Origin: Flavobacterium gillisiae
GTDB taxonomy: Bacteria > Bacteroidota > Bacteroidia > Flavobacteriales > Flavobacteriaceae
Direction: 5' to 3'
NCBI RefSeq assembly: GCF_900107635.1
Contig: NZ_FNRD01000009.1
Coordinates: 62,001-126,000 of the forward strand
Length of the DNA: 64,000 nucleotides
The stretch's first letter is position 1, and every line of letters begins with the position of its first letter. The translations under genes were made by a program, and so were the position numbers. Below are positions 43,669 through 53,800 of the stretch, piece by piece. Under the pieces are notes generated by a model, which saw only the letters and a program-made list of their open reading frames with translations, was not told the DNA's origin and made no database searches.

Positions 43669-46431
43669 TTATACTTTCTCTTCAAATGGAATACTGACAT
43701 CTAAAATTTCATTCAACAACAGCACGATCTGTTCGAGATAATTAGTCATCACTTCTTCATTAATTATCACATTTCCTTCTTTTTCTTCTTTGAAATTAAA
43801 CGGTAAAAAACCCGATTTCAAATTCTTAAAAGAGATAATTCCTGCTTCAATGGGTTTGGACTTGGCTTCCGTCTCATACATGTACGCATAAGCCAAAACC
43901 TGAATAATTTTGTCGTTTTTAATCTCCTCAGTCAATCCTTTCCAAGTCTTCAGCATCACACTAGACTTTTCAACTTTTCCAGTCTTATAGTCAATAATCC
44001 TAATTACTCCGTTGCGTTCTTCGATTCGATCGACATTCCCTTTTATCAATACTGGAAATGGCAAAGTGGGATGATTTAAAGTTCTTTGAAAAGTTTCTTC
44101 CAATGCCAAAATCTTAATCGCATCGCCTGCTTTTATACTTTCTAATTCTACCTTCAAGAAATTAGATACATTTCGTTTTGCTACTTCAAAAGCGAGTAAA
44201 TTTCGACCTTTCTTAATTTCGCCTTCTTTATACACTAATTTAAATTGTTTCAGCACCTCATCATCAATTTGCTTGAAGCAGTTTTGAATGTCTGACTCTG
44301 AAATAAATCTCCCCACAAATGAATCGTACAGTGATTTTAATGTCTCGTGAATAATAGTTCCCAAAGTGTTCAACGCGATATTCTCTTCCACCTCTTCCAC
44401 TTCTCTGATTCGCAATATCTTTTGAAAATAAAACTGAATCGGATTCCTGATATAACTTGTCAACGCCGATGGTGAAAAACCGACATCGGCAATTTCTTTT
44501 AAACGCATCATCACCGATTCTGATTTCTCAATAACCATGGGAACATAAGCTGTTTCTGGCAATACAGCATTGTAAATTTCGTGTGTCAACGTATGTTTTG
44601 CCTGTTTCTCGACTTCCAACTGAGTGATAAACCTACTTTTTTCGCCTGCATCCAGTCCTTCACTTTCGGTATTATAAAGCAAATAGATGTTTTTAGCACG
44701 TTGTAATAAGTGATAAAAATGATAGGTATAAATCGCGTCTTTCTCTTTAAAAGTTGGCAAACCCAATTCTCGTTTTACATCATACGGAATGAATGAATTC
44801 TGGGATTTTCCCGCTGGAAACTTTCCCTCATTCATAGAAGTCACAATAACGGTATCAAAATCAAGCACACGACTTTCTAAGACACCCATAATTTGCAAAC
44901 CGTTTAACGGCTCTCCTTCAAAAGAAACTTCGGCAAGATCAATCACTTGCTTATATATGGCATAAAGCGTTTCTATCTTATCAATGTGTTCGTGTTGCGA
45001 ATAATAGTTAATCAGTTTATTGATCACTTTAAAAATAGAAAAGACGAAGGCTTTTGTAATCTTTTCCTCTTCACTGTCGTTGCTTAAATTCTCTTTAATA
45101 GTAAGCAATAACTTGGAAACCGTTTGCAAAACCGCAATCGAACCGTTTTCCCATTTTTGAAATAGCAATAGAAATAAATCCGTTGGATTCACATTTAATT
45201 CCATCAATTTGTGATGGGTTATAAAAGTGTAATTATTTTTATTAATCACGTTAACTAACGAGCTTGTTTGCGCATAAGGCTCTACCAAAGGATGCGTTAG
45301 AATATCCAGCACATCTTTATAGTACAATACATAATTTTTTGCATTTCTGGCCAATGCATTGGTATGCATCTTGAATAACTTGGCAATCAAAATTTGAGCT
45401 GGATTATTTTTACTTGGATATCCCATTGTAATATTCAAAGCACCCACAGTAGACGGTAGTGAATATAAAAGTGGTACTAAAAGATTTTCTTCTCCTAGAA
45501 CTATAGCAACTTTATCTAGGGTAGCATTGGGGTTTTCATTAATTATACTTTCAACAATTCCACCAGCAATTTTCGCCTGACCAATGGTTTTTGGGGTACC
45601 AATAACTTGAATGTTTTTTGTTTGTGAAAAATCATCTACTATCCATTCAAAAGGATTTGACTTGTATTCTTTCCAGCCTTTTTTAAATCGCCTAACAAAC
45701 AAGCCCGCATCATGATAAGGATCATTGAGGAAAGTTTGATCGGCATCCCAGTATATTTTAGCCTGATCAGCAGCTATAAGATGTTGAATAATCTTTTCTT
45801 CGGAAGCATTTAAAGCATTAAATCCCGCAAAAACATAATTCTTATCAGTAATTGACTTCGAAAAATGCTCTAGATTCCCCACCGCTTCCCGATAGATTAA
45901 TCCTTGATAACCAATCCCTTTTTTGAGTAGATGTGCATATAACGTTTGGTAGTAATTAGGTAGTAATTTCCAAAAGTCGATGTAATTTTCGAGCAGTTGT
46001 GTTTTATTTTCGACTTCGACCCCCCATTTCTTGATATCTTCAATGTCTTTTAAGTAGGACAAAACATAAGATGGGTCTAATAGATAGCGATCGATTTCAT
46101 TAAAATCTTGTAAAAGCGTTTTGGCCCAATTAGCAAACAATTCAAATGACTGTTGGTTTGTTTTTTCAGTAACTGATAAATACACATCATAAAATTCAAA
46201 TAATAATTCGATGGGATCTACAGTACGAATTCCTGCTATATCTTGAATAAAATCCTCGATACTAATAATTTCAGGAGAAAGAATATTACCGTCGACTTGT
46301 TTTTTCAGGGCTTCAATAAGGAAAATTTTAGCTCTCTTATTTGGCAATACCACTATCGTATTGGATAGTTTATCTGAGTGATTTTCTATTAAAACTTGTG
46401 CAATTTTATCTAAAAAAGAAGTATTTATCAT
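43669..46431 (-). CDS. AddB-like PD-(D/E)XK nuclease/helicase-fold protein
   Basis: A 920-residue AddB/RexB-like protein. The N-terminus has TIVVLPNKRAKIFLIEAL, a UvrD-like fold with degenerate Walker motifs. Middle sections include VTSMNEGKFPAGKSQNSFIP and YHFYHLLQRAKNIYLLYNTE, typical of AddB. The C-terminal nuclease has KGNVDRIEERNGVIRIIDYK followed by TGKVEKS, the PD-(D/E)XK site, near residue 815. It should pair with the AddA-like protein at 50873-54655 to process double-strand breaks. The two genes are on the same strand but are separated by two ompA genes and kbl. Confidence 0.85.
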   Translation of the reverse strand: MINTSFLDKIAQVLIENHSDKLSNTIVVLPNKRAKIFLIEALKKQVDGNILSPEIISIEDFIQDIAGIRTVDPIELLFEFYDVYLSVTEKTNQQSFELFANWAKTLLQDFNEIDRYLLDPSYVLSYLKDIEDIKKWGVEVENKTQLLENYIDFWKLLPNYYQTLYAHLLKKGIGYQGLIYREAVGNLEHFSKSITDKNYVFAGFNALNASEEKIIQHLIAADQAKIYWDADQTFLNDPYHDAGLFVRRFKKGWKEYKSNPFEWIVDDFSQTKNIQVIGTPKTIGQAKIAGGIVESIINENPNATLDKVAIVLGEENLLVPLLYSLPSTVGALNITMGYPSKNNPAQILIAKLFKMHTNALARNAKNYVLYYKDVLDILTHPLVEPYAQTSSLVNVINKNNYTFITHHKLMELNVNPTDLFLLLFQKWENGSIAVLQTVSKLLLTIKENLSNDSEEEKITKAFVFSIFKVINKLINYYSQHEHIDKIETLYAIYKQVIDLAEVSFEGEPLNGLQIMGVLESRVLDFDTVIVTSMNEGKFPAGKSQNSFIPYDVKRELGLPTFKEKDAIYTYHFYHLLQRAKNIYLLYNTESEGLDAGEKSRFITQLEVEKQAKHTLTHEIYNAVLPETAYVPMVIEKSESVMMRLKEIADVGFSPSALTSYIRNPIQFYFQKILRIREVEEVEENIALNTLGTIIHETLKSLYDSFVGRFISESDIQNCFKQIDDEVLKQFKLVYKEGEIKKGRNLLAFEVAKRNVSNFLKVELESIKAGDAIKILALEETFQRTLNHPTLPFPVLIKGNVDRIEERNGVIRIIDYKTGKVEKSSVMLKTWKGLTEEIKNDKIIQVLAYAYMYETEAKSKPIEAGIISFKNLKSGFLPFNFKEEKEGNVIINEEVMTNYLEQIVLLLNEILDVSIPFEEKV

Positions 46432-46442
46432 TTCATAAAAAT

Positions 46443-46474
46443 AAAAAAAACGCCCCGATAAATCGAGGCGTTTT
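46443..46474 (-). terminator. Terminator of ompA-like gene 1
   Basis: AACGCC CCGATAAATCG AGGCGTT with a T8 run on the minus strand. The same hairpin and flank occur at 48009-48042. Confidence 0.85.
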
Positions 46475-46494
46475 CCATAAATATTTTAGAGAAT

Positions 46495-47928
46495 TTATTC
46501 TTTTATTAAAGAGATTTCAGCTCTTCTGTTGTGTGCTTTCCCTGCAGCAGTTTTGTTAGTATCAATTGGCTTAGTTTCACCGAAACCAGTAGAATTTAAT
46601 CTATCTGCTTTGATACCGTTTTCAATCAAATGATTTTTAAGCGCAGCCGCTCTATTTTCAGATAAAGTTTGGTTCATTTCGTTACTTCCATCGCTATCAG
46701 TATGACCTTCAACTACAAATCTTGAAGAAGGATATTCTTTTAAAATTTCAGTGATTGAACCTAAAGTTGGGTAAGTTTGTTTTTTAAGTGATGCCTTTCC
46801 AGAATCAAACAAGATAGTTCTACCGTATTCATTCAGTTTCATCATAACCGCTTCTGCATTATCAGGACAACCATTATTAGCTACAGTACCTTTTACTTCT
46901 GGACATTTGTCATCTTTGTCTAAAACTCCGTCGCCGTCAGTATCAGGCCAAGGACAACCAGCATTTTCTTTTGGTCCTGCAACAGTAGGACATTTGTCAT
47001 CTTTATCAGCTACTCCATCTCCATCAGTATCAGGACAACCTTTCAATGCAGCCAAACCAAATACATCTGGACAAGCATCATTCATATCAGCAACACCATC
47101 ACCGTCAGTGTCAGGACAACCGTTTAATGCAGCTAAACCAAATACGTCTGGACAAGCATCAGCACTATCTTGGATTCCGTCTCCATCAGTATCAGGACAA
47201 CCGTTGAATTCTTTTAATCCAGCAACTTCTGGACATGCATCATCTTTATCGTATATTCCATCACCGTCAGTATCTTTTCCTCCAAATTTGAAAGTAAGAC
47301 CCGCAGTATGCTGGAAATGAGATGGAGCATCAGGAGTTCCATTAGCATCTTCTCTATCTCCAAAAGATTTTTTATAAGTAGTAGCAAGAGAGAAACCTAA
47401 ATTATCCGTGAACCAAAATGCTAATCCCGCACCTGGGTTTATTGTACCATAACTACTGTCCCCAAAGAAAGTATAACCACCACCAACATGTAATGAAGGG
47501 TCAATTACTTTAGAGTTAATAAGACTCATAAAGCTATATTTAACACTAGCATCAATACCGTAATACATTAAATCTCCAGGATTAGAAACAACATATCCAC
47601 GAGAATCATGTCCTACTGCTGTTGGAGCAAATTTTACATACTTTTCAATTTTGTTTAACGAACCTTGAACTCCAAAAGAGAAATTATCTCCTATGTACTT
47701 CGACACACTGATATAAGATACAGATGGAAGAACATTCCAATTATCTTTTGCATCGAAAGGTTGAGAGAAATGTCGGTCTAACCAACCATTCCCACCACCT
47801 GCACTAGTTTTAGTGTCTACGGCATTCACTCCAAAAGATACTGCCCAAGGGTTGTTACTATCTTGTGCATGAGAATTTAAACCCATCACCACCATTACGG
47901 CAACTAAAATCTTCTTACTATATTTCAT
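46495..47928 (-). CDS. OmpA family protein with TSP type-3 repeats, copy 1
   Basis: A 477-residue outer-membrane protein. Signal peptide ends SHAQ (about residue 21). Residues 22-215 form the beta-barrel ([40 protein letters not shown]). Residues 217-345 contain about five thrombospondin type-3 calcium repeats of DTDGDGIxDxxDxCP type. The C-terminal OmpA domain binds peptidoglycan ([34 protein letters not shown], and NRRAEISLI, where most homologues have NRRVE). It is a near copy of the next gene and probably anchors the outer membrane to the cell wall. Confidence 0.92.
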   Translation of the reverse strand: MKYSKKILVAVMVVMGLNSHAQDSNNPWAVSFGVNAVDTKTSAGGGNGWLDRHFSQPFDAKDNWNVLPSVSYISVSKYIGDNFSFGVQGSLNKIEKYVKFAPTAVGHDSRGYVVSNPGDLMYYGIDASVKYSFMSLINSKVIDPSLHVGGGYTFFGDSSYGTINPGAGLAFWFTDNLGFSLATTYKKSFGDREDANGTPDAPSHFQHTAGLTFKFGGKDTDGDGIYDKDDACPEVAGLKEFNGCPDTDGDGIQDSADACPDVFGLAALNGCPDTDGDGVADMNDACPDVFGLAALKGCPDTDGDGVADKDDKCPTVAGPKENAGCPWPDTDGDGVLDKDDKCPEVKGTVANNGCPDNAEAVMMKLNEYGRTILFDSGKASLKKQTYPTLGSITEILKEYPSSRFVVEGHTDSDGSNEMNQTLSENRAAALKNHLIENGIKADRLNSTGFGETKPIDTNKTAAGKAHNRRAEISLIKE

Positions 47929-47964
47929 TTTTATTATTTTTACAACAATTTAGTTAATTACCTA

Positions 47965-47995
47965 CAAAAGTAATCCGCAAATGTTAAATAACCAA
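47965..47995 (-). promoter_or_regulatory. Promoter of ompA-like gene 1
   Basis: Minus strand: TTG at 47993-47995, 20-base spacer, TACTTTTG at 47965-47972. The leader is about 35 bases. Confidence 0.65.
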
Positions 47996-48008
47996 AAAAA
48001 ATGTTAAA

Positions 48009-48042
48009 TAAAAAAAACGCCCCGATAAATCGAGGCGTTTTC
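48009..48042 (-). terminator. Terminator of ompA-like gene 2
   Basis: Same hairpin, AACGCCCCGATAAATCGAGG then CGTT, as at 46443-46474. The following 20 bases, up to the stop codon, are also duplicated. Confidence 0.85.
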
Positions 48043-48061
48043 CGTAAATATTTTAGAGAAT

Positions 48062-49495
48062 TTATTCTTTTATTAAAGAAATTTCAACTCTTCTGTTGTG
48101 CGCTTTTCCTGCAGCAGTTTTGTTAGTATCCATTGGTTTAGTTTCACCGAAACCTGTATGCTCTAATCTATCTTCTTTAATACCGTTTTCAATCAAATAA
48201 TTTTTAACCGCATGAGCTCTGTTCATCGATAAATCTTGATTCATCGCATTACTTCCATCACTATCAGTATGACCTTCAATTAAGAATCTTGAATAAGGGT
48301 ATTCTTTTAAGATTTCAGTGATTGACACTAAAGTTGGGTAAGTTTGTTTTTTGAAAGATGATTTTCCAGAATCAAACAAGATAGTTCTGCTATACTCATT
48401 CAATTTCATCATAACAGCTTCTGATACTTCAGGACAACCTTTATTAGCAACAGTACCTTTTACTTCTGGACATTTGTCATCTTTGTCTAAAACTCCGTCA
48501 CCGTCAGTATCAGGCCAAGGACAACCACCATTTTCTTTTGGTCCCGCAACAGTAGGACATTTATCATCTTTATCAGCTATTCCATCTTTATCAGTATCAG
48601 GACAACCTTTCAATGCAGCTAAACCAAATACATCTGGACAAGCATCATCTTTATCAGCAATACCATCACCGTCAGTGTCTGGACAACCGTTTAATGCAGC
48701 TAAACCAAATACGTCTGGACAAGCATCAGCACTATCTTGAATTCCGTCTCCATCAGTATCAGGACAACCGTTGAATTCTTTTAATCCAGCAACATCTGGA
48801 CACGCATCATCTTTATCGTATATTCCATCACCGTCAGTATCTTTTCCTCCAAATTTGAAAGTAAGACCAGCAGTATGTTGGAAATGAGATGGAGCATCAG
48901 GAGTTCCTGAAGCATCTTCTCTATCTCCAAAAGATTTTTTATAAGAAGTCTCAAGAGAGAAGCCAATTTGATCTGTAAACCAAAATGCTAATCCTGCACC
49001 AGGGTTTAATGTTCCATAACTACTATCTCCAAAGAAAGTATAACCACCACCAACATGTAATGAAGGGTCGATTACTTTAGAGTTTATAAGACTCATGAAG
49101 CTATATTTAACGCTTGCGTCAATTCCGTAATACATTAAATCTCCAGGATTAGAAACTACCATTCCTCTTGCATCATGTCCTACTGCTGTTGGATCAAATC
49201 TCACGTACTTTTCAATTTTATTTAACGAACCTTGAACTCCAAAAGAGAAATTATCTCCTAAGTACTTCGATACACTGATGTAAGATACAGATGGAAGAAC
49301 ATTCCAATTGTCTTTTACAGCGAAAGGTTGAGAAAAATGTTGGTCTAACCAACCATTTCCACCACCAGCACTAGTTCTAGTGTCTACGGCATTAACTCCA
49401 AAAGAGACAGCCCATGGATTGTTACTATCTTGTGCATGAGAGGTCAAACCCATCACCATCATCACAGCAACAAAAATTTTGTTAAGATGTTTCAT
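48062..49495 (-). CDS. OmpA family protein with TSP type-3 repeats, copy 2
   Basis: 477 residues, the same length as copy 1 and nearly identical. The differences are concentrated in the TSP3 linkers ([11 protein letters not shown] instead of [11 protein letters not shown]) and in the OmpA domain ([20 protein letters not shown], and NRRVEISLI at the end). The signal peptide is [21 protein letters not shown]. It carries its own promoter and terminator, so the duplication copied a complete transcription unit. Expression of the two could differ. Confidence 0.92.
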   Translation of the reverse strand: MKHLNKIFVAVMMVMGLTSHAQDSNNPWAVSFGVNAVDTRTSAGGGNGWLDQHFSQPFAVKDNWNVLPSVSYISVSKYLGDNFSFGVQGSLNKIEKYVRFDPTAVGHDARGMVVSNPGDLMYYGIDASVKYSFMSLINSKVIDPSLHVGGGYTFFGDSSYGTLNPGAGLAFWFTDQIGFSLETSYKKSFGDREDASGTPDAPSHFQHTAGLTFKFGGKDTDGDGIYDKDDACPDVAGLKEFNGCPDTDGDGIQDSADACPDVFGLAALNGCPDTDGDGIADKDDACPDVFGLAALKGCPDTDKDGIADKDDKCPTVAGPKENGGCPWPDTDGDGVLDKDDKCPEVKGTVANKGCPEVSEAVMMKLNEYSRTILFDSGKSSFKKQTYPTLVSITEILKEYPYSRFLIEGHTDSDGSNAMNQDLSMNRAHAVKNYLIENGIKEDRLEHTGFGETKPMDTNKTAAGKAHNRRVEISLIKE

Positions 49496-49532
49496 ACTTA
49501 TTATTTTTAATTACAATTTAGTTAATTACAAA

Positions 49533-49562
49533 CAAAAGTAACACGTAAATCTTTAACCACAA
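49533..49562 (-). promoter_or_regulatory. Promoter of ompA-like gene 2
   Basis: Minus strand: TTG at 49560-49562, 19-base spacer, TACTTTTG at 49533-49540. It closely resembles the copy-1 promoter. Confidence 0.7.
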
Positions 49563-49628
49563 AAGGAAATGTTAAAAAAAACCTATTAAAATCAGAAAAA
49601 ATGGCAATTATATAACTTTAGATTATAA

Positions 49629-50822
49629 TTATACAACATTTAGGGCCTTTCCAACTTCAATAAACGCTTTTATTGCTATATCTAAATGCTCTTTCGTATG
49701 TGCAGCGCTCAGTTGAACTCTAATTCTAGCCTTATCTTTAGGCACAACTGGAAAGAAAAATCCTATTACATAAATACCCTTTTTTAACAATTCATCTGCC
49801 ATAGTTTGAGATAATTTAGCATCATAAAGCATTACTGGCACAATCGCAGAATCACCCTCGACAATATCAAATCCAGCTTTCTTCATTCCTGCTTTGAAAT
49901 AATTAGTATTCCACTCTAACTTATCTCTTAACGTAGTGTCTTTTTCTAGTAGTTCAAAAACTTTAATAGATGCTCCAACAATCGCAGGTGCTAAAGAATT
50001 AGAAAACAAATAAGGTCTTGAACGTTGACGTAACAATTCAATAACTTCTTTTTTGGCAGTGGTATATCCACCCATTGCTCCTCCCAATGCTTTTCCAAGA
50101 GTTCCAGTAATGATATCTACTCTTCCCATTACTCCTTTGGCCTCAAGCGTTCCTTTTCCTGTCGCTCCAATAAAACCAGCAGCATGACATTCATCTACCA
50201 TAACCATAGCATCATATTTATCCGCTAGGTCACAAATTTTATCTAACGACGCTACAATACCGTCCATAGAAAAAACACCGTCAGTAACAATAATTTTAAA
50301 ACGACTACCAGCTTCATTTGCTTTGATCAATTGTTGCTCTAAATCGGCCATATCGTTATTTGCATAACGGTAGCGTGCTGCTTTACACAAACGAACCCCG
50401 TCAATAATAGAAGCATGATTTAAACTATCTGAAATTATAGCATCTCCTTCTCCAAATAAAGGTTCAAAAACCCCTCCGTTTGCATCAAAAGCTGCCGCAT
50501 AAAGAATCGTATCTTCTGTTCCGTAAAACTCAGAAATCTTTCTTTCTAATGTTTTATGAATATCTTGGGTTCCACAAATAAAACGCACCGATGACATTCC
50601 GAAACCATGCGTATCCATGGCATCTTTTGCCGCTTGAATCACCTCTGGGTGTGATGACAACCCTAAATAATTATTGGCACAAAAATTCAAAACCGTTTCT
50701 CCCGTCGAAACTGTAATTTCAGCATCTTGCGGCGATGTGATGATTCTTTCTTTCTTAAAAATTCCGTTATCTTCTATCGTTTGTAATTCGTTTTGAAGAT
50801 GTTCTTTTATTTTTCCGTACAT
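49629..50822 (-). CDS. kbl: Glycine C-acetyltransferase (2-amino-3-ketobutyrate CoA ligase)
   Basis: A 397-residue PLP enzyme of the alpha-oxoamine synthase family, in threonine catabolism with threonine dehydrogenase. [20 protein letters not shown] near residue 48, [40 protein letters not shown] with the PLP-contact Asp and His, and the PLP Lys in [17 protein letters not shown] near 244. Full length. Related enzymes (serine palmitoyltransferase) have a similar core, but the N-terminal pattern and length fit Kbl. No tdh is nearby. Confidence 0.9.
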   Translation of the reverse strand: MYGKIKEHLQNELQTIEDNGIFKKERIITSPQDAEITVSTGETVLNFCANNYLGLSSHPEVIQAAKDAMDTHGFGMSSVRFICGTQDIHKTLERKISEFYGTEDTILYAAAFDANGGVFEPLFGEGDAIISDSLNHASIIDGVRLCKAARYRYANNDMADLEQQLIKANEAGSRFKIIVTDGVFSMDGIVASLDKICDLADKYDAMVMVDECHAAGFIGATGKGTLEAKGVMGRVDIITGTLGKALGGAMGGYTTAKKEVIELLRQRSRPYLFSNSLAPAIVGASIKVFELLEKDTTLRDKLEWNTNYFKAGMKKAGFDIVEGDSAIVPVMLYDAKLSQTMADELLKKGIYVIGFFFPVVPKDKARIRVQLSAAHTKEHLDIAIKAFIEVGKALNVV

Positions 50823-50872
50823 TTTTTTATCTTTTTAAAAGTTTGATTTTTTGCGAATAATTCATTTTTACG

Positions 50873-53800
50873 CTACAAATTTACTACATCGATTTCTTTT
50901 CCGATATAAATCAGCGCTTTTTTTACGACTTTATAACCCATTAATTCAATTGCCAATTGGTAATTCTCTAATTGCTTTTGATATTTTGCATCGTGAGCTC
51001 CCGTTTTATAATCCAATAAAAAAACTTCTTTGTCTTTGGTCACCACCATTCTATCCGGCTTTATTGTTTTTCCTTCCTTTTGAATTATGGTTTGCTCATT
51101 TAACACTTCATGCTCTTCAGAAAAAAAAGATTCCAATGCAGCATGATTTACGATATCTTTAATTGTCTTGTACACCAACTCCTTTTGATTGAAAGTAATC
51201 AATCCGCTTTCAATGGATTTAGTAACCGCAAGTTCAACATCCTTTTTAGTTTTCACAAAAGACAGAATTTCATGCACTACATTTCCATATTCTATAGACT
51301 CTTGCTGATGTGTTCCCCACATCAATGCCTCTCGTTGAGCTATTTTAATATTTTTTGGGTTTAAAACTTCAGCAACTACACGAATTGCTTTTGAAGTATC
51401 AATATGTTTTGCCTTATTTGATAATTTTGTAGCACTTCCAAATTCATAATCCAATTTGCTTTCGTCAAAAACCCCTTTACTCATTAAATAATTAATAAAA
51501 AAAGTACACATGTTATTTTTAGGAACTTCTCCCTTACTAGACAAATTCATATTCGAAATAACATACAGTTGCTCCTCTGCCCTAGTTAAAGCCACATACA
51601 AAACATTTACATTATCCAATAATTCTTCTTGCTTCTTTTGATCATAGATTGCTTTCGCTTCAACACCAAAACCTTCTACCGCGCTACTATTGTCTACTAG
51701 CACCTTTGGTAGACCGAAATCCATTTCTTCACCGTCAAGCCATAATTTATCTTTAGGCTTTCGACTGTAATCTTCTTCGGCGAAAGGCATAATTACCACA
51801 GGAAATTCCAAACCTTTTGACTTATGAATGGTCATAATACGCACGGCATTATTCCCCTCTGGTGACGGAATACTAAATTTCTCTGCATTTTTATCCCAGA
51901 AATTCAAGAAATCGGCAATTCCAGCTTGGTTGCGAACATCGCGTTCAAGAACAATGTCGAGGAAGTATTGAACGTAGGCATTCCCCACCCCAGCCCTCCC
52001 CGAAGGGGAGGGAGACTTGATGGTTTCGTTGTCTTTGGATACATAAACCGAATTAAATAATTTGTCATTATTCAATTCTAAAGTTTGTTGCTGCTCTTCC
52101 AGTACATTTCTAATAGTGTCTAAAACTTTTGAAATTCTCTCTATTACCTCGTTATTACGAAAACGGATTACTTTATATCCTAATTCGTTTAATACTTGTG
52201 TTCGGTTATGATCTAATACTTTTTGTTCCTCCGTGAAATGATAATCTCCGTCTACCTCAACTATTAGCTTTTTAGACAAACAAACAAAATCAACTATATA
52301 ATTATCTATCAAATGTTGCTGCCTGAATTTGCTGCCTAAAGACTGCTCTTTGAGTTCATCCCAAAGTATTTTCTCAGCAACCGTAGGCTCTTTTCTATGT
52401 GCAATTGCTTTTTCTATCAATAAATGAGAATTATTCCCACCAGTCATAAACCCTTTTTTACCCGAGACAGACCCAGTATTTCCATCTACATTATCTAAGT
52501 CTTTAACGTTCCCAATATCGACAACGTCTCCCCCTCCTTCGGAGGGGGCCGGGGGGAGGATAAACTTCGCCACTATCACTTCAACTGCTTCATACAATGA
52601 TTTTTTTCGAATGTTTTGAAAGGATAGTGAAATATCATAACTCATTAACCATTTCTCAAAATCGGATTCTAATTTTTGTTCCATTCCTTTTGCAATGAAA
52701 TCATGAACTGGTAGCTGATCCTGAATATTTTCGGCGATATAGTGGAGAAAATAAGCTTTCGCCTCTAAATCGGCGTTATTTTTAAGGTATTTTAAAAGGT
52801 GAATAATCAATCGCACTTCGGTTGCGTTCTGAATCATCAACGTTTCTGAAGACAACAAAGGAATATTCTGTTCTGTCAAATAATTAGCAATTGCAATTCC
52901 CTGACTTCTTTTACGAGTCAAAATTACAATGTCTTTGTATTCAAATCCTTCTTGAAGTACTTTTTGAATCGTATTCAAAGTGGCTAAAACAAACAGCTCC
53001 GTTTTATCCAAAGCTTCTTCGTCATCCTCTGTACTTTCCACTTTTGGAATAAAAGAAATATTCACATAGCCGCCGGTTTTATCATTAGTTTTCTGATGGC
53101 TGTGATTTTCATATAAATCTTTGTAATCAGGCTGTTCAAACTCTGATGACAACAGCTTGAAAAAATCATTGTTAAACTCAATTACCTGCGAATAAGAACG
53201 ATAATTTTTATCTAAATGCTCTAACTTTTTTTCCGGATTAGAGAAAGGATTGTTGTCTTTACTGAGTTCGATAAACTGCTCCGCCTTTCCACCACGCCAA
53301 CGGTAAATCGATTGTTTGGGATCTCCCACAATCATCAAAGTTCCTTTCTCTCCATAATCGTCCTGACCAGCAAGCGCATTATCAATCAATGGAATTAGGT
53401 TTTGCCATTGCATCTCTGATGTATCTTGAAATTCATCAATAAAAAAGTGACGGTAGCGCTCCCCTAATCGCTCATATATAAAAGGAGCAGGTTGATTTTG
53501 AATCTCCCGATGAATAATCGCATTAAATTCGGAAATGGAAAGTACATTCTGCTCTTCTTGAATCTTAGCTAATTCATTGCTCACCGTATTTAGTAATGAC
53601 AAAGGTGTTATGTTTTTTAGAAAGGCTTTGTAGAAATCTCTTTTTTCGAAATTTTTATAAATCGATCCCAAAATCTGTATTAACTCAGGAATTAGGTTTT
53701 CAATTAAAGCACGGTCTTTAGCCGTTTTATTGATGGCAATATCATCAAACTCGTGAAAAGTTTTATTTTTAGGATTGTATTTTCCGTCTCGAATGCTAAT

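Noticed and set aside
46907..47320. Long repetitive Ser/Pro frame opposite the ompA TSP3 repeats
   Set aside because: It is an antisense shadow of the repeated DTDGDG codons. The same artefact occurs at 48351-48740.
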